Source of the DNA: Palsa-506 sp963755815
GTDB taxonomy: Bacteria > Actinomycetota > Actinomycetes > Streptosporangiales > Streptosporangiaceae
NCBI GenBank assembly: GCA_963755815.1
Contig: CAVWLF010000021.1
Location: 57,931 to 121,930, forward strand
Direction: 5' to 3'
Length of the DNA: 64,000 nt
This document shows positions 1-9,068 of this stretch, one piece after another. The notes beneath the pieces are model-generated. The model searched no databases. It was given only the letters and a program-made list of their open reading frames with translations, and had not been told where the DNA came from. Position 1 is the stretch's first letter, and each line of letters begins with the position of its first letter. A program made the position numbers and the translations under genes.

Positions 1-948
1 GTGGACCGGCTGGCCGCGGCCGGCCTGACGGTCCGCGTCCTGGCCACCGAGGCGCCGGAGCTGCAATCCCCGGCGGCCGGCCAGGTGGCCTCGTCGGCCG
101 AGGCCGCGGCCGGCGCGGAGATGGTGATGGTGATCGGCGGAGACGGCACGCTGCTGCGGGCCGCCGAGCTGGCCCGGCCGGCCGGCGTGCCGCTGCTCGG
201 CGTGAATCTCGGCCACGTCGGCTTCCTGGCCGAGGCGGACCCGGAGGACCTGGCCGGGACCGTTGACCGGGTGGTGGCCGGCCGCTACGCGGTGGAGCGC
301 CGGATGACCATCGACGTCACCGTCCGCACCAACGGCAACGTCACCGCGACCACCTGGGCATTGAACGAGGCCACCGTGGAGAAGGCGGCCCGGGAGCGGA
401 TGCTCGACGTGGTGACCGAGGTCGACGGCCGGCCGCTGTCCCGGTGGGGCTGCGACGGCGTGGTGTTCGCCACCCCGACCGGGTCCACGGCCTATGCCTT
501 CTCGGCCGGCGGGCCGGTGGTCTGGCCCGAGGTCGAGGCCCTGCTGCTGGTGCCGATCAGCGCCCATGCCCTGTTCGCGGGGCCGATGGTGGTCTCGCCC
601 AGGTCAGTCCTGGCCGCGGAGGTGATCGGCGGCTCGGCCATGCGGCGGCAGGCGGCCGCCGGGGAGGGCCAAAGTGGGGCCTCCGGTGCGGTTCTGTGGT
701 GCGATGGGCGGCGTAGGGTCGATCTGCCGCCCGGCGCGCGAGTCGAGGTGCGGCGCGGGGCCAGCCCGGTCCTGCTGGCCAGGCTGGACGGCACGGGCCA
801 GGATGGTGCGGAGTTCGGCGGGCTGTTCACCGACCGGCTGGTGGCCAAGTTCGGGCTGCCGGTGACCGGCTGGCGCGGCCAGGCCGCCGCGCGTCATGCG
901 ATGGCGGCCACCGGGCAGCGAGAGGAGGGTCCGGGCAGCGATGCTTGA
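1..948 (+). CDS. nadK: NAD kinase, 5' end cut by the window edge
   Basis: Phosphorylates NAD to NADP in the cytoplasm using ATP or polyphosphate. The GGDGT nucleotide-binding loop lies at residues 46-50 of the visible 315. A LNE segment near residue 121 and a TPTGSTAY-x2-SAGGP block near 160 are both diagnostic of the family. The GTG at base 1 is probably internal: NAD kinases normally carry another 30-40 residues (first strand and a VAHTGR-like loop) before this point. The last 8 bases overlap recN. The order nadK-recN-steA-mctB is conserved in actinobacteria (compare M. tuberculosis Rv1695-Rv1698). Family call is firm; only the true start is unknown. Confidence 0.93.
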   Translation: MDRLAAAGLTVRVLATEAPELQSPAAGQVASSAEAAAGAEMVMVIGGDGTLLRAAELARPAGVPLLGVNLGHVGFLAEADPEDLAGTVDRVVAGRYAVERRMTIDVTVRTNGNVTATTWALNEATVEKAARERMLDVVTEVDGRPLSRWGCDGVVFATPTGSTAYAFSAGGPVVWPEVEALLLVPISAHALFAGPMVVSPRSVLAAEVIGGSAMRRQAAAGEGQSGASGAVLWCDGRRRVDLPPGARVEVRRGASPVLLARLDGTGQDGAEFGGLFTDRLVAKFGLPVTGWRGQAAARHAMAATGQREEGPGSDA

Positions 949-2791
949 GGAAGTCCGTATCAGCGGCCTCGGAGTGATCGACGACGCCATCCTTGAGCTG
1001 TCCCCGGGCTTCAACGTGGTGACCGGCGAGACCGGCGCGGGCAAGACCATGGTCGTCTCCGGGCTCGGCCTGCTGTTCGGCGGCCGGGCCGATCCGGCCC
1101 GGGTGCGGCCCGGCGCCGAGCGGGCCAGCGTGGACGGCCGCCTGCTGGTCGATCCGGACGGCAACGTGGCCCGGCAGGTCGGCGAGGCGGGCGGCGACCT
1201 CGACGACGAGGGCGGCACGCTGGTCCTCAGCCGCTCGGTGTCGGCCGAGGGCCGCTCGCGGGCCTACGCCGGCGGCCGTTCGGTGCCGGTGTCGCTGCTC
1301 ACCTACCTGGCCGACGAGCTGGTTGCCCTGCACGGCCAGGCGGATCAGCAGCAGCTGCTGCGGCCCGCGCGGCAGCGCGACGCGCTCGACCGGTTCGCCG
1401 GCCCGGAGCACGCGGCCGTGCTGTCCGGCTATCAGCGGGCCTACCAGCGGCTCCGCGATATCCGGGCCGAGCTGGCCGAGCTGATCTCCCGCGCCCGGGA
1501 GCGGGAGGCGGAGGCGGAGGACCTGCGCCGCGGCCTGGCCGAGATCGCCCGCGCCGAGCCCGTGGCCGGCGAGGACATCGAGCTGCTGGCCGAGGAGGAG
1601 CGGCTGTCGCACGCGGACGCGCTGCACGCGGCGGCGACCACGGCGCACGAGGTGCTGCAGTCCGATCCGTCCAGCGGGCATTACGAGGCCGCCGACGCGG
1701 TCACGCTACTCGGCCGCGCCCGCCAGGCGCTGGAGGCGGCGGCCAGCCACGATGCCGCGCTGGCCGCGCTGGCGGCCCGGCTGTCCGAGGCGGCCTACCT
1801 GGTATCCGACGTGGCGGCCGAGCTCGCCTCGTACGCCGAGGCGGTGGACGCGGACCCGGGCCGCCTGGCGGTCGTGCAGGAGCGCCACGCCGAGCTGGCC
1901 CGGCTCGTCCGCGCCTACGGCCTGGAGAGCGGCCAGCAGCGGGAGGACGGAGGCGACCGGGACGACAGCGACGGCCCGGACGGCAGCGATGGCCCGGAGG
2001 CCGGCCACGGTCCCGGGAGCGTGGCGGCGGTGCTCGGCTGGGCTAAGCAGGCTGCGGCCCGGCTGGGCGAGCTCGACGGTGACGATGACAAGATCACCGG
2101 GCTGACCGAGCAGGAAACGGGGCTCGCGGCGGCGGTCGCCGAGCTGGCCGGCCAGCTCAGCGCCGGCCGGAAGAAGGCCGCCGCGCGGTTCGCCGCCGAC
2201 GTCACGGCCGAGCTAACGGCGCTGGCGATGCCGCATGCCAGCCTGACGGTCGCCGTCACGCCGCTGGCCGAGTCCGGCCCGCACGGCGCTGACGACGTGG
2301 AGATCAGGCTGGCCGCCCACCCGGGCGCGCCCGCCCTGCCGCTGCAGAAGGGTGCCTCCGGCGGCGAGCTGTCCCGGGTCATGCTGGCGATCGAGGTCGT
2401 CTTCGCCGGCGCTGACCCGGTACCGACGTTCGTCTTCGACGAGGTGGACGCCGGAGTGGGCGGCAAGGCCGCGGTGGAGGTCGGCCGCCGGCTGGCCCGG
2501 CTGGCCCGGCTGGCCCAGGTCATCGTCGTCACGCACCTGCCGCAGGTGGCGGCGTTCGCGGACACGCACCTGGTGGTGGAGAAGGCCGGCGATGGGTCCG
2601 TCACCAGGAGCGGGGTCATCCGGCTCGACGACCCGGGCCGGGTCAGGGAGCTATCCCGGATGCTGGCCGGCCTGGAAGACTCCGAATTCGGCCGGGCGCA
2701 CGCCGAGGAGCTGCTCGCGGCCGCGGCGGCCGAGCGTGCCGCAGCGCCCGCCCGGACCGGGCCGCGGAGTCGCGCGGCAGGCCAGCGGTAA
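941..2791 (+). CDS. recN: DNA repair protein RecN
   Basis: SMC-like ATPase that acts early in double-strand break repair. The protein is 616 residues. Walker A (GETGAGKT) is at residues 29-36, a long coiled-coil middle follows, then an ABC-type signature (SGGELSR) and a Walker B ending FVFDEVDAG, then a switch histidine (VVTHLPQ). An acidic Gly/Asp-rich linker near residues 330-355 is not part of the core fold. I chose the ATG at 941 because GAGGAGG (922-928) precedes it and homologues start at MLEE-like residues. It overlaps nadK by 8 bases, so translation is probably coupled. Confidence 0.96.
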   Translation: MLEEVRISGLGVIDDAILELSPGFNVVTGETGAGKTMVVSGLGLLFGGRADPARVRPGAERASVDGRLLVDPDGNVARQVGEAGGDLDDEGGTLVLSRSVSAEGRSRAYAGGRSVPVSLLTYLADELVALHGQADQQQLLRPARQRDALDRFAGPEHAAVLSGYQRAYQRLRDIRAELAELISRAREREAEAEDLRRGLAEIARAEPVAGEDIELLAEEERLSHADALHAAATTAHEVLQSDPSSGHYEAADAVTLLGRARQALEAAASHDAALAALAARLSEAAYLVSDVAAELASYAEAVDADPGRLAVVQERHAELARLVRAYGLESGQQREDGGDRDDSDGPDGSDGPEAGHGPGSVAAVLGWAKQAAARLGELDGDDDKITGLTEQETGLAAAVAELAGQLSAGRKKAAARFAADVTAELTALAMPHASLTVAVTPLAESGPHGADDVEIRLAAHPGAPALPLQKGASGGELSRVMLAIEVVFAGADPVPTFVFDEVDAGVGGKAAVEVGRRLARLARLAQVIVVTHLPQVAAFADTHLVVEKAGDGSVTRSGVIRLDDPGRVRELSRMLAGLEDSEFGRAHAEELLAAAAAERAAAPARTGPRSRAAGQR

Positions 2792-2871
2792 TGTCCCGGC
2801 CGGGGCGATAACGCCCCGCGAAGGGTCGTGTTGCGCCGACGGCTCCCGGGATCTGGCAAGATTACTGTGCG

Positions 2872-4065
2872 ATGAAGGCATGGCCTCGCAAACTACCTGG
2901 ACTACGTCGGAGCAGGTCCCACGACCTGCCCGGCATATCAGCGACGGCTCGTATCGACCGCCGGACCAAGAATCTCACCAAGCGGCTGCAGCCCGGCGAC
3001 ATCGCCGTCATCGACCATGCCGACCTGGACCGGGTGAGCGCGGAGGCCCTGATCCGGCGCCAGTCGGCGGCCGTGCTGAACGCCGCGCCGAGCATCAGCG
3101 GGCGTTATCCCAATCTCGGGCCGCAGCTCCTGCTGGAGGCCGGGATCCCGCTCGTCGACGACATGGGCCCCGAGCTATTCGAGCACGTGCACGATGGCCA
3201 GCCGGTCCGCCTCGACGGCGACACCCTCTACCTGGGCGGCGAGGTCGTGGCCAAGGGCACGGTGCAGGACCACGAGTCGGTGGCGACCGCGATGGAAGAC
3301 GCGAAGGCGGGCCTGGCTGACCAGCTCAAGGCCTTCGCGGCCAACACGGTTGAGTACATCAGCCGCGATTCCGAGCTGCTCATTCACGGGATCAGGGTCC
3401 CCGAGCTGACCACCAGGGTCGAGGGCAGGCACGTCCTGGTGGTGGCCCGCGGGTACCGTCACCGCGACGACCTGCAGGCGCTGCGGGCCTACATCCGCGA
3501 GTTCAAGCCCGTCATGATGGCCGTGGACGGCGGCGCGAACGCGCTGCTGGAAGCCGGGTACAAGCCCAACCTCATCGTCGGTGACATGGACTCGGTGTCC
3601 GACAAGGCGCTGACGTGCGGCGCCGAGCTGGTCGTGCACGCGTACCCGAACGGCGTGGCGCCCGGCCTGGCCCGCGTCCAGGACCTCGGCCTGACGTCGG
3701 TGCTTTGCCCGGCCACCGGTACCAGCGAGGATCTCGCGGTGCTGCTGGCCGACGAGATGGGCGCCACGCTGATCGTGGCGGTCGGCATGCGGTTCTCGAT
3801 GGCGGAGTTCCTCGACAAGGGCCGGGCCGGGATGGCCAGCGCGGTACTCACCCGGATGCGGGTCGGCGACAAGATCGTCGACGCCAAGGGCGTGAGCCGG
3901 CTGTACCGGAGCCGGATTTCCGGCTGGGCGCTGTTCACGCTCGTGCTGGCGGCCCTGGTCGCCATCATCGCGGCCGCGTCAGTCTCCCAGCCGACCAAGG
4001 TGTTCCTGGATTTCCTCCTGGCGGAGTGGGATGCCTTCAGGTTCTGGCTGACCGGGCTGCTGTAA
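2872..4065 (+). CDS. steA: SteA-like envelope/cytokinesis protein
   Basis: 397-residue homologue of Corynebacterium SteA and M. tuberculosis Rv1697. Residues 30-335 form the soluble body, with a GDMDSVSD motif (near residue 223) resembling the thiamine-pyrophosphokinase fold. One membrane segment lies near residues 345-370, followed by a short tail. In corynebacteria SteA works with the membrane protein SteB in cell division and envelope integrity; here the partner-like gene follows at once with a 1-base stop/start overlap (TAATG). The 80 bases before it may hold its own promoter. Role in this organism is inferred from synteny and family. Confidence 0.85.
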   Translation: MKAWPRKLPGLRRSRSHDLPGISATARIDRRTKNLTKRLQPGDIAVIDHADLDRVSAEALIRRQSAAVLNAAPSISGRYPNLGPQLLLEAGIPLVDDMGPELFEHVHDGQPVRLDGDTLYLGGEVVAKGTVQDHESVATAMEDAKAGLADQLKAFAANTVEYISRDSELLIHGIRVPELTTRVEGRHVLVVARGYRHRDDLQALRAYIREFKPVMMAVDGGANALLEAGYKPNLIVGDMDSVSDKALTCGAELVVHAYPNGVAPGLARVQDLGLTSVLCPATGTSEDLAVLLADEMGATLIVAVGMRFSMAEFLDKGRAGMASAVLTRMRVGDKIVDAKGVSRLYRSRISGWALFTLVLAALVAIIAAASVSQPTKVFLDFLLAEWDAFRFWLTGLL

Positions 4066-5144
4066 TGATCGACTTCCGGTACCACCTGGTATCCATCGTC
4101 GCGGTGTTCCTCGCCCTGGCGATCGGCATCGTGCTCGGCACGACGGCCCTCAACGGCCCGCTGACCAGCCGCCTCAGGAGCCTTGAGGGCACCCTGCGGG
4201 CCGAGTCCGATACCCTCCGGGCGCAGAAGAACCAGCTGCAGCTGCAGATCGGGGGGGACCAGGCGTTCGCGCAGGCGGCGGCCCCGCTGCTGCTGCCGCG
4301 CCTGCTCGAGGGCCAGCGCGTCGTGCTGGTCAGCGCCCCGGGGGCCAGCCCGGCGGTGATCAGCGGTATTACCGCGGCGGTCAAGCAGGCGGACGGCACC
4401 GTGACTGGCCAGGTCAGCCTGCAGCCGCAGTTCTTCGACACCAGCGCCACCACCGAGCACAGCCTGACCGCGCTGGCGCAGCTAGCCCCGCCGGGAACGC
4501 TGGTGACCGGGCCGGGGTCGCAGCAGCTCACCGATCCGCAGATCTCCGGCCAGATCGCGGCGGCCGGCGCGCTCGCCGCCGCGATCGTCACCAAGGACGG
4601 CCCGACGCTGTCGTCCGCGCAGACCCACGCCATCCTGGCCGGCTTCGCCCAGGGCGGCTTCCTGCAGGCCAGCCCCCCGGTGCTGGCGCCGGCCACGCTC
4701 GCCGTGGTGATTATCCCGGCGACCCCGCCGACGACGAATGATGCCGCTCCCGCTAATCTCGCGCTGATTTCCATGACGGAGAAACTGAGTGCGGCCAGCG
4801 ACGGCGCGGTCATGGCCGGGTCCATCGCCGGCTCCGGGCCCGGCAGCGCGATCGACGAGCTGGCCAGCGGAAATACCGGGATAGAGGTGTCCAGCGTGGA
4901 CAATGCCGATTCCGAGACCGGCCAGATCATCGTCGTGCAGGCGCTGAACAAGCTGCTTACCGGGCACAAGCCGGCGAATTACGGGGCCGGGCCGGGGACC
5001 GCGCCGAGCCCGGCGCCCACGCCGTCGCCCAGCCTGACCCCGGTGCCGTCGACGACCGGCCGGGCCAGCAAGCACGGAGTGTCGGTCACGCCCAGCCCGT
5101 CGGTCACGCCCAGCCCGTCGGTGAGCCTGGCGGCGCTCCGGTGA
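4065..5144 (+). CDS. mctB: MctB/SteB-like membrane protein (copper-transporter family)
   Basis: 359-residue homologue of M. tuberculosis Rv1698 (MctB, linked to copper resistance) and corynebacterial SteB. One N-terminal membrane segment (about residues 8-27) follows the conserved MIDFRYHLVS start; then a coiled coil (about 35-65) and an extracytoplasmic domain. The C-terminal 45 residues are Pro/Ser/Thr-rich, with a perfect 18-base tandem duplication at 5081-5116 encoding SVTPSP twice. Starts inside the steA stop and ends in a GTGA overlap with the next gene. Whether it handles copper or only partners SteA cannot be told from sequence. Confidence 0.82.
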   Translation: MIDFRYHLVSIVAVFLALAIGIVLGTTALNGPLTSRLRSLEGTLRAESDTLRAQKNQLQLQIGGDQAFAQAAAPLLLPRLLEGQRVVLVSAPGASPAVISGITAAVKQADGTVTGQVSLQPQFFDTSATTEHSLTALAQLAPPGTLVTGPGSQQLTDPQISGQIAAAGALAAAIVTKDGPTLSSAQTHAILAGFAQGGFLQASPPVLAPATLAVVIIPATPPTTNDAAPANLALISMTEKLSAASDGAVMAGSIAGSGPGSAIDELASGNTGIEVSSVDNADSETGQIIVVQALNKLLTGHKPANYGAGPGTAPSPAPTPSPSLTPVPSTTGRASKHGVSVTPSPSVTPSPSVSLAALR

Positions 5145-6130
5145 CGCGGCGGGACGGGACCGGTGCGCCGGTGCCGCGGCGCGGCGCCCGGACGAGCGGG
5201 CTGGCGGCCGCGGCCGCAACCGCCGCGGCGGCCGCGGTGGCCGCGCGGGGCGTCTATGCCGGGCTGGCCCGCCGGCCGCCGGCCGGCGCCGCGACCTGGG
5301 CCAGGACTAACCACCGGGACGAGCCGGTCACGCTGCTGGAGGGGCCGGCCGTGGCCGTGGCGGCGGTGGCGGCGAGCGCGCTGGCGCCGGGACTGACGGC
5401 GCGCGCCCGGGCCGCCCTGGCCGTGGCGGGAACGGGGGCCGCGGCCTTCGGCTGCTATGACGACCTGGCCGGCAGCGGCCAGCGGCGCGGGTTCCGCGGG
5501 CACCTCGGCGCGCTCGCTCATGGCGAGCTGACCAGCGGTGCGGTGAAGATAGCCGGAATTGGCGCCAGCGGGGCCGCGGCCGGCGCGCTGCTCGGCGGCC
5601 CGGCGGCCGACCTGGCCATCAACGCGGGCCTGGCCGCGGGCGGCGCGAACCTGCTCAACCTGTTCGACCTGCGCCCCGGCCGGGCCATCAAGGTGACGCT
5701 GGCCGCCGCCGCCCTGCTCGGGGCCGGGACCCAGGCGGCCAGGCCAGCCGCCCGGCGGGCCGCGCGGTGCGCTGCGGCGGCGCCCGCGGGGGCGGCGATC
5801 GCGCTGCTTCCTGATGATCTCGGCGAGCGGGCCATGCTGGGCGACGCCGGGGCGAACGCCCTCGGCGCGCTGCTGGGCACCGCCGCGGCCGCGACGCTGC
5901 CGCGCCCGGCGCGGATCGCGGCCCTCGCCGTGGTGCTCGGGCTCACCGCGGCCAGCGAGGTGGTGAGCTTCACCAAGGTGATTGAGCGAACCCCGCCGCT
6001 GCACTGGCTTGATATGGCCGGCCGCCGGCAGGCCGCGATCCCGGCGGCGCCGCCGGAGCCGGAGACGCCCGCCGGACCCGCCGTGATGGCCCCCGGGCCG
6101 CCGGCCCCGGCAGCCGCCGCCGGCCCGTGA
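5141..6130 (+). CDS. MraY/WecA-like phosphoglycosyltransferase
   Basis: 329-residue multi-membrane protein of the family that transfers a sugar-phosphate from a UDP-sugar to undecaprenyl phosphate. The family motifs can be seen: an Asp pair at 107-108 (CYDDL), the NLLN-x2-D segment at 170-176, and GDAG at 234-237 (MLGDAGANALG). The N-terminal 40 residues and C-terminal 30 residues are Ala/Pro-rich. GTG start overlaps the mctB stop, and its own stop overlaps the MurJ-like gene, so it is translationally coupled to both. It differs from true MraY, which sits in the mur/fts cluster; a role in another lipid-linked glycan is more likely. Substrate unknown. Confidence 0.75.
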   Translation: MTRRDGTGAPVPRRGARTSGLAAAAATAAAAAVAARGVYAGLARRPPAGAATWARTNHRDEPVTLLEGPAVAVAAVAASALAPGLTARARAALAVAGTGAAAFGCYDDLAGSGQRRGFRGHLGALAHGELTSGAVKIAGIGASGAAAGALLGGPAADLAINAGLAAGGANLLNLFDLRPGRAIKVTLAAAALLGAGTQAARPAARRAARCAAAAPAGAAIALLPDDLGERAMLGDAGANALGALLGTAAAATLPRPARIAALAVVLGLTAASEVVSFTKVIERTPPLHWLDMAGRRQAAIPAAPPEPETPAGPAVMAPGPPAPAAAAGP

Positions 6131-7773
6131 CCGGCCCGGCTGCCCAGGTCACCGAGCCGGAAGGCGGGCCGAGGGCAGCGAGTGGCATCGGGCGCGCCGC
6201 CGTGCTGATCGGCGGGCTGACCGTGCTGGCCCGGGTGGTGGGCCTCGGCCGCCAGATCGTCTTCGCGCACACCGCCGGGAACTTCTGCCTCGGCACGGCT
6301 TACGCGACCGCCAACCAGCTGCCGAACATCATCTACGACATCGTCCTCGGCGGCGCGCTGACGGCCATCATGGTGCCGGTGCTGGCGGGCCCGGCGGCGC
6401 GCTCGGGCTCCGATCCGGCCGCCGCCCGGGAAGTCAGCCAGATCAGCTCGGCCCTGCTGACCTGGACAGTCGCCATCCTGGTGCCGGTCAGCGTGGCGCT
6501 GGCCATCGCGGCCGGGCCGCTCGTCTCGCTGCTGATCCCGCTGGGTCGGTCGGGCTGCCAGCACGGCCAGCTCGTCGCCGTCAGCTCCCGCATGCTGGTG
6601 GTGTTCGCGCCGCAGATCCTGCTCTACGGCCTGGCCGTGGTGCTGTACGGCATCCTGCAGGCGCATCGCCGCTTCACCGCGCCCGCGCTCGCGCCGGTGC
6701 TGTCCAGCCTAGTCGTCATCGCCGCGTACCTCGGCTACGCCGCGCTCCGGCCCGAGCACGCCACCGAGCTGGCCGGGCTGTCGAGGGCCGCCGAGTTCAC
6801 GCTGTCGGCGGGCACGACCGCGGGCGTCGCGGCGCTGGTGGTGACCGCGCTGGTGCCGGCCTGGCGGCTGCGGCTGCGGCTGCGCCCGGCGCTGCGGTTC
6901 CCCGACGGCGTCGCGCGCCGGACCCGGGCGCTGGCCGCGGTGGGGATCGCCGCCCTGGTGGCGCAGGACGCGTCGGCCCTGATGGTTACCTGGCTCGCCA
7001 ACGGTCATGGCGAAGCGGGCGCCGTCGTCCTGTACGGCTACGGCTGGCAGCTGTTCACCTCCGCGTATGCCGTGCTGGCCATCCCGATCGCCATCAGCGC
7101 CTTCCCCGTGCTCGCCGCCAGCCGGGGCAGCGCGTTCGACGACACCGCGGCCAGCGCCGCCCGGGGCGTGCTGCTGATGTCCTGCCTGGGCACGGCCCTG
7201 CTGGCCGGTGCCGCCGTGCCGGCGGCGCGCGTTTTCGCGTCCGCGCCGGGTCAGGTCAACCAGCTGGCGCTGGCGTTCGCCGCGTTCGCGCCGGGGCTGA
7301 TCGGATACGGTTTGGCCGCCTGCCTGTCCCGGGTGCTGCTGGCCGACGGCCGGAACCGGATGGCCGCGATGGCGCTGTCGGCCGGCTGGCTGCTGGTGAT
7401 CGTCGCCGACGTGGCGGCCGTCCACCTGGTCACCCCGCGCTGGGTCGTGCCGGTGCTCGGCCTGGGCAATACGGTCGGGCTGGCGGTCTCCGGGGCGGCC
7501 TTGCTGGCGGCCGTCCGGCGGGCCAGGGGCGCGGCGGCCGTGCGCGGCATGATGCGGGCCGGTGCGGCCGGCCTGACGGCGGCGCTGGGCGGAGCCGCGG
7601 CGGCCGCGGCGCTGTCCGCTGCCGTGCCGGCCGCCGGGGTTATCGCGAACGGACTGCTCGCGGTGGCCGCCGCCGTCATCGGCGGCGCGGTCTTCGGGGC
7701 GATCGCCTTCGCGCTCGACGGCGGCGACTTGCGGGTCGCGGTGGCACGGTTCCGGCGCTGGGCGGCGCGGTGA
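6127..7773 (+). CDS. MurJ/MviN-like lipid-linked oligosaccharide flippase
   Basis: 548 residues with roughly 13-14 hydrophobic segments and the MviN/MurJ signature near the N-terminus (VLARVVGLGRQIVFA, about residues 33-47, then NQLPNIIYD). MOP-superfamily exporters of this branch flip undecaprenyl-linked glycans across the membrane. Position between a phosphoglycosyltransferase and a GT4 enzyme, with 4-base GTGA overlaps on both sides, suggests it flips the product of those two. Actinobacteria also have an essential long MurJ (with a kinase-like tail) near the chromosome end; this shorter one is probably a second paralogue, so I do not assign the symbol. Confidence 0.82.
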   Translation: MTGPAAQVTEPEGGPRAASGIGRAAVLIGGLTVLARVVGLGRQIVFAHTAGNFCLGTAYATANQLPNIIYDIVLGGALTAIMVPVLAGPAARSGSDPAAAREVSQISSALLTWTVAILVPVSVALAIAAGPLVSLLIPLGRSGCQHGQLVAVSSRMLVVFAPQILLYGLAVVLYGILQAHRRFTAPALAPVLSSLVVIAAYLGYAALRPEHATELAGLSRAAEFTLSAGTTAGVAALVVTALVPAWRLRLRLRPALRFPDGVARRTRALAAVGIAALVAQDASALMVTWLANGHGEAGAVVLYGYGWQLFTSAYAVLAIPIAISAFPVLAASRGSAFDDTAASAARGVLLMSCLGTALLAGAAVPAARVFASAPGQVNQLALAFAAFAPGLIGYGLAACLSRVLLADGRNRMAAMALSAGWLLVIVADVAAVHLVTPRWVVPVLGLGNTVGLAVSGAALLAAVRRARGAAAVRGMMRAGAAGLTAALGGAAAAAALSAAVPAAGVIANGLLAVAAAVIGGAVFGAIAFALDGGDLRVAVARFRRWAAR

Positions 7774-8891
7774 GCGGGCTGCGGATCGCCTATGTGCTCG
7801 GCACGACGGCCGGGGGCACCGGCCGTCACGTCGTCATGCTCGCGGCCGGCTGCTCCCGGCGGGGGCTGGCGGTGCGCACCTTCGGGCCGGAATCCGTCCG
7901 GCCGCTGGTCGCGGCGGGCTCGTCCTCGTTCGCGCCGGTGGAGATCGCGGACCGGCCGCGCCCGGCCCGCGACGCGGCGGCGATCCTGCGCCTGCGCAGG
8001 CTGCTGGGCCGGGCCCGGCCCGATGTGGTGCACGCGCATGGGCTGCGGGCCGGCGCCGTCGCGGCCCTGGCGCTGACCCCCGCGCCCCGCGGTGTTCCCG
8101 CACTGGTGGTGACCGTGCACAACGCCCCGCCGGCGGGCGCCGCAGCAGGCGCGATCTATCCGGTGCTCGAGCGGATCGTCGCCCGCCGCGCGGACGCGGT
8201 CCTGGCCGTCTCGGCCGACCTGGCCGGCCGGATGCGGCGGCGAGGTGCCCGGGATGTGGGCCTGGCGATCGTGCCTGCCCCGGCGTCGGCCCCGCCGTCG
8301 GCGGCGGAGATCGGGCAGGCGCGGGCGGACATCGGCGCGGCCGATGCTCCGGTGATACTCGCGGCCGGCCGGCTGGCGGAGCAGAAAGGCCTGGCCGGGC
8401 TGCTCGATGCCGCGGCTGGCTGGCAGGACCGCGAGCCGCGGCCGCTGCTGGTGATCGCCGGCTCGGGCCCGCTGGCCGGCCCGCTGGCCGGCCAGGCCCG
8501 GGCCCTGGGCCTGGCCGTGCGGTTCCTCGGCCAGCGCGGCGACGTGCCGGCCCTGCTCGGCGCGGCTGACGTGGTGGTAGTACCCAGCCACTGGGAAGGG
8601 CAGCCGCTCATCGTCCAGGAGGCGCTGCGGGCCGGCACGCCACTGGTCGCCTCCCGGGTCGGCGGAATCCCGGATCTCACCGGCGAGGACGCCGCGCTGC
8701 TGGTGCCGCCGCGGGATAACGGAAAGCTGGCCGCCGCGGTGCTGTCGGTGCTCGGGGACCAGGCGCTGGCGCGCAGGCTGGGCGCGGCCGCGCTGGCGCG
8801 GGCGGCCGCGCTCCCGTCGGAGTCCGACGCGGTCGACGCGGCGATCGCGGTGTACCGGCGACTGGCCGCCCGGCGCCGGCCGCCGGGCTAA
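7770..8891 (+). CDS. GT4-family (GT-B fold) glycosyltransferase
   Basis: 373-residue cytoplasmic enzyme. The N-terminal half starts with a strand and glycine-rich loop (AYVLGTTAGGTGRH) typical of GT-B folds. The C-terminal half has the AAGRLAEQKG donor-site segment (about residue 193) and an EGQPLIVQE motif (about residue 272) matching the E-x7-E signature of retaining GT4 enzymes. The GTG start overlaps the MurJ-like stop. Together with the two genes before it this makes a compact initiation-extension-flipping set. The sugar donor and acceptor cannot be deduced. Confidence 0.85.
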   Translation: MSGLRIAYVLGTTAGGTGRHVVMLAAGCSRRGLAVRTFGPESVRPLVAAGSSSFAPVEIADRPRPARDAAAILRLRRLLGRARPDVVHAHGLRAGAVAALALTPAPRGVPALVVTVHNAPPAGAAAGAIYPVLERIVARRADAVLAVSADLAGRMRRRGARDVGLAIVPAPASAPPSAAEIGQARADIGAADAPVILAAGRLAEQKGLAGLLDAAAGWQDREPRPLLVIAGSGPLAGPLAGQARALGLAVRFLGQRGDVPALLGAADVVVVPSHWEGQPLIVQEALRAGTPLVASRVGGIPDLTGEDAALLVPPRDNGKLAAAVLSVLGDQALARRLGAAALARAAALPSESDAVDAAIAVYRRLAARRRPPG

Positions 8892-9021
8892 GGCCAGCTG
8901 CTTTTCGCAAAGTGCAGATAACAATGTGCAATACGCCATTTTCACCGCAGACCGTAGCGTTTTGGTAACATCCGTGTAATTCGCCGGAATTCCCTGATCC
9001 GTTGTGCTGGGCTGGCCGACT

Positions 9022-9051
9022 GAGGCCGCGTATATCCCCGGCTGCGGCCTC
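9022..9051 (+). promoter_or_regulatory. Leader hairpin just upstream of a membrane-protein gene
   Basis: Perfect 8-bp inverted repeat: GAGGCCGC at 9022-9029 and GCGGCCTC at 9044-9051, with a 14-base loop. It sits immediately before a run of seven G (9053-9059), which may serve as the ribosome binding site of the ATG at 9069. The 177-base gap from 8892 to 9068 is otherwise AT-richer than its surroundings and probably carries the promoter. Could limit read-through from the glycan operon or control translation; both are inference. Confidence 0.35.
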
Positions 9052-9068
9052 TGGGGGGGTTGCAGCGA

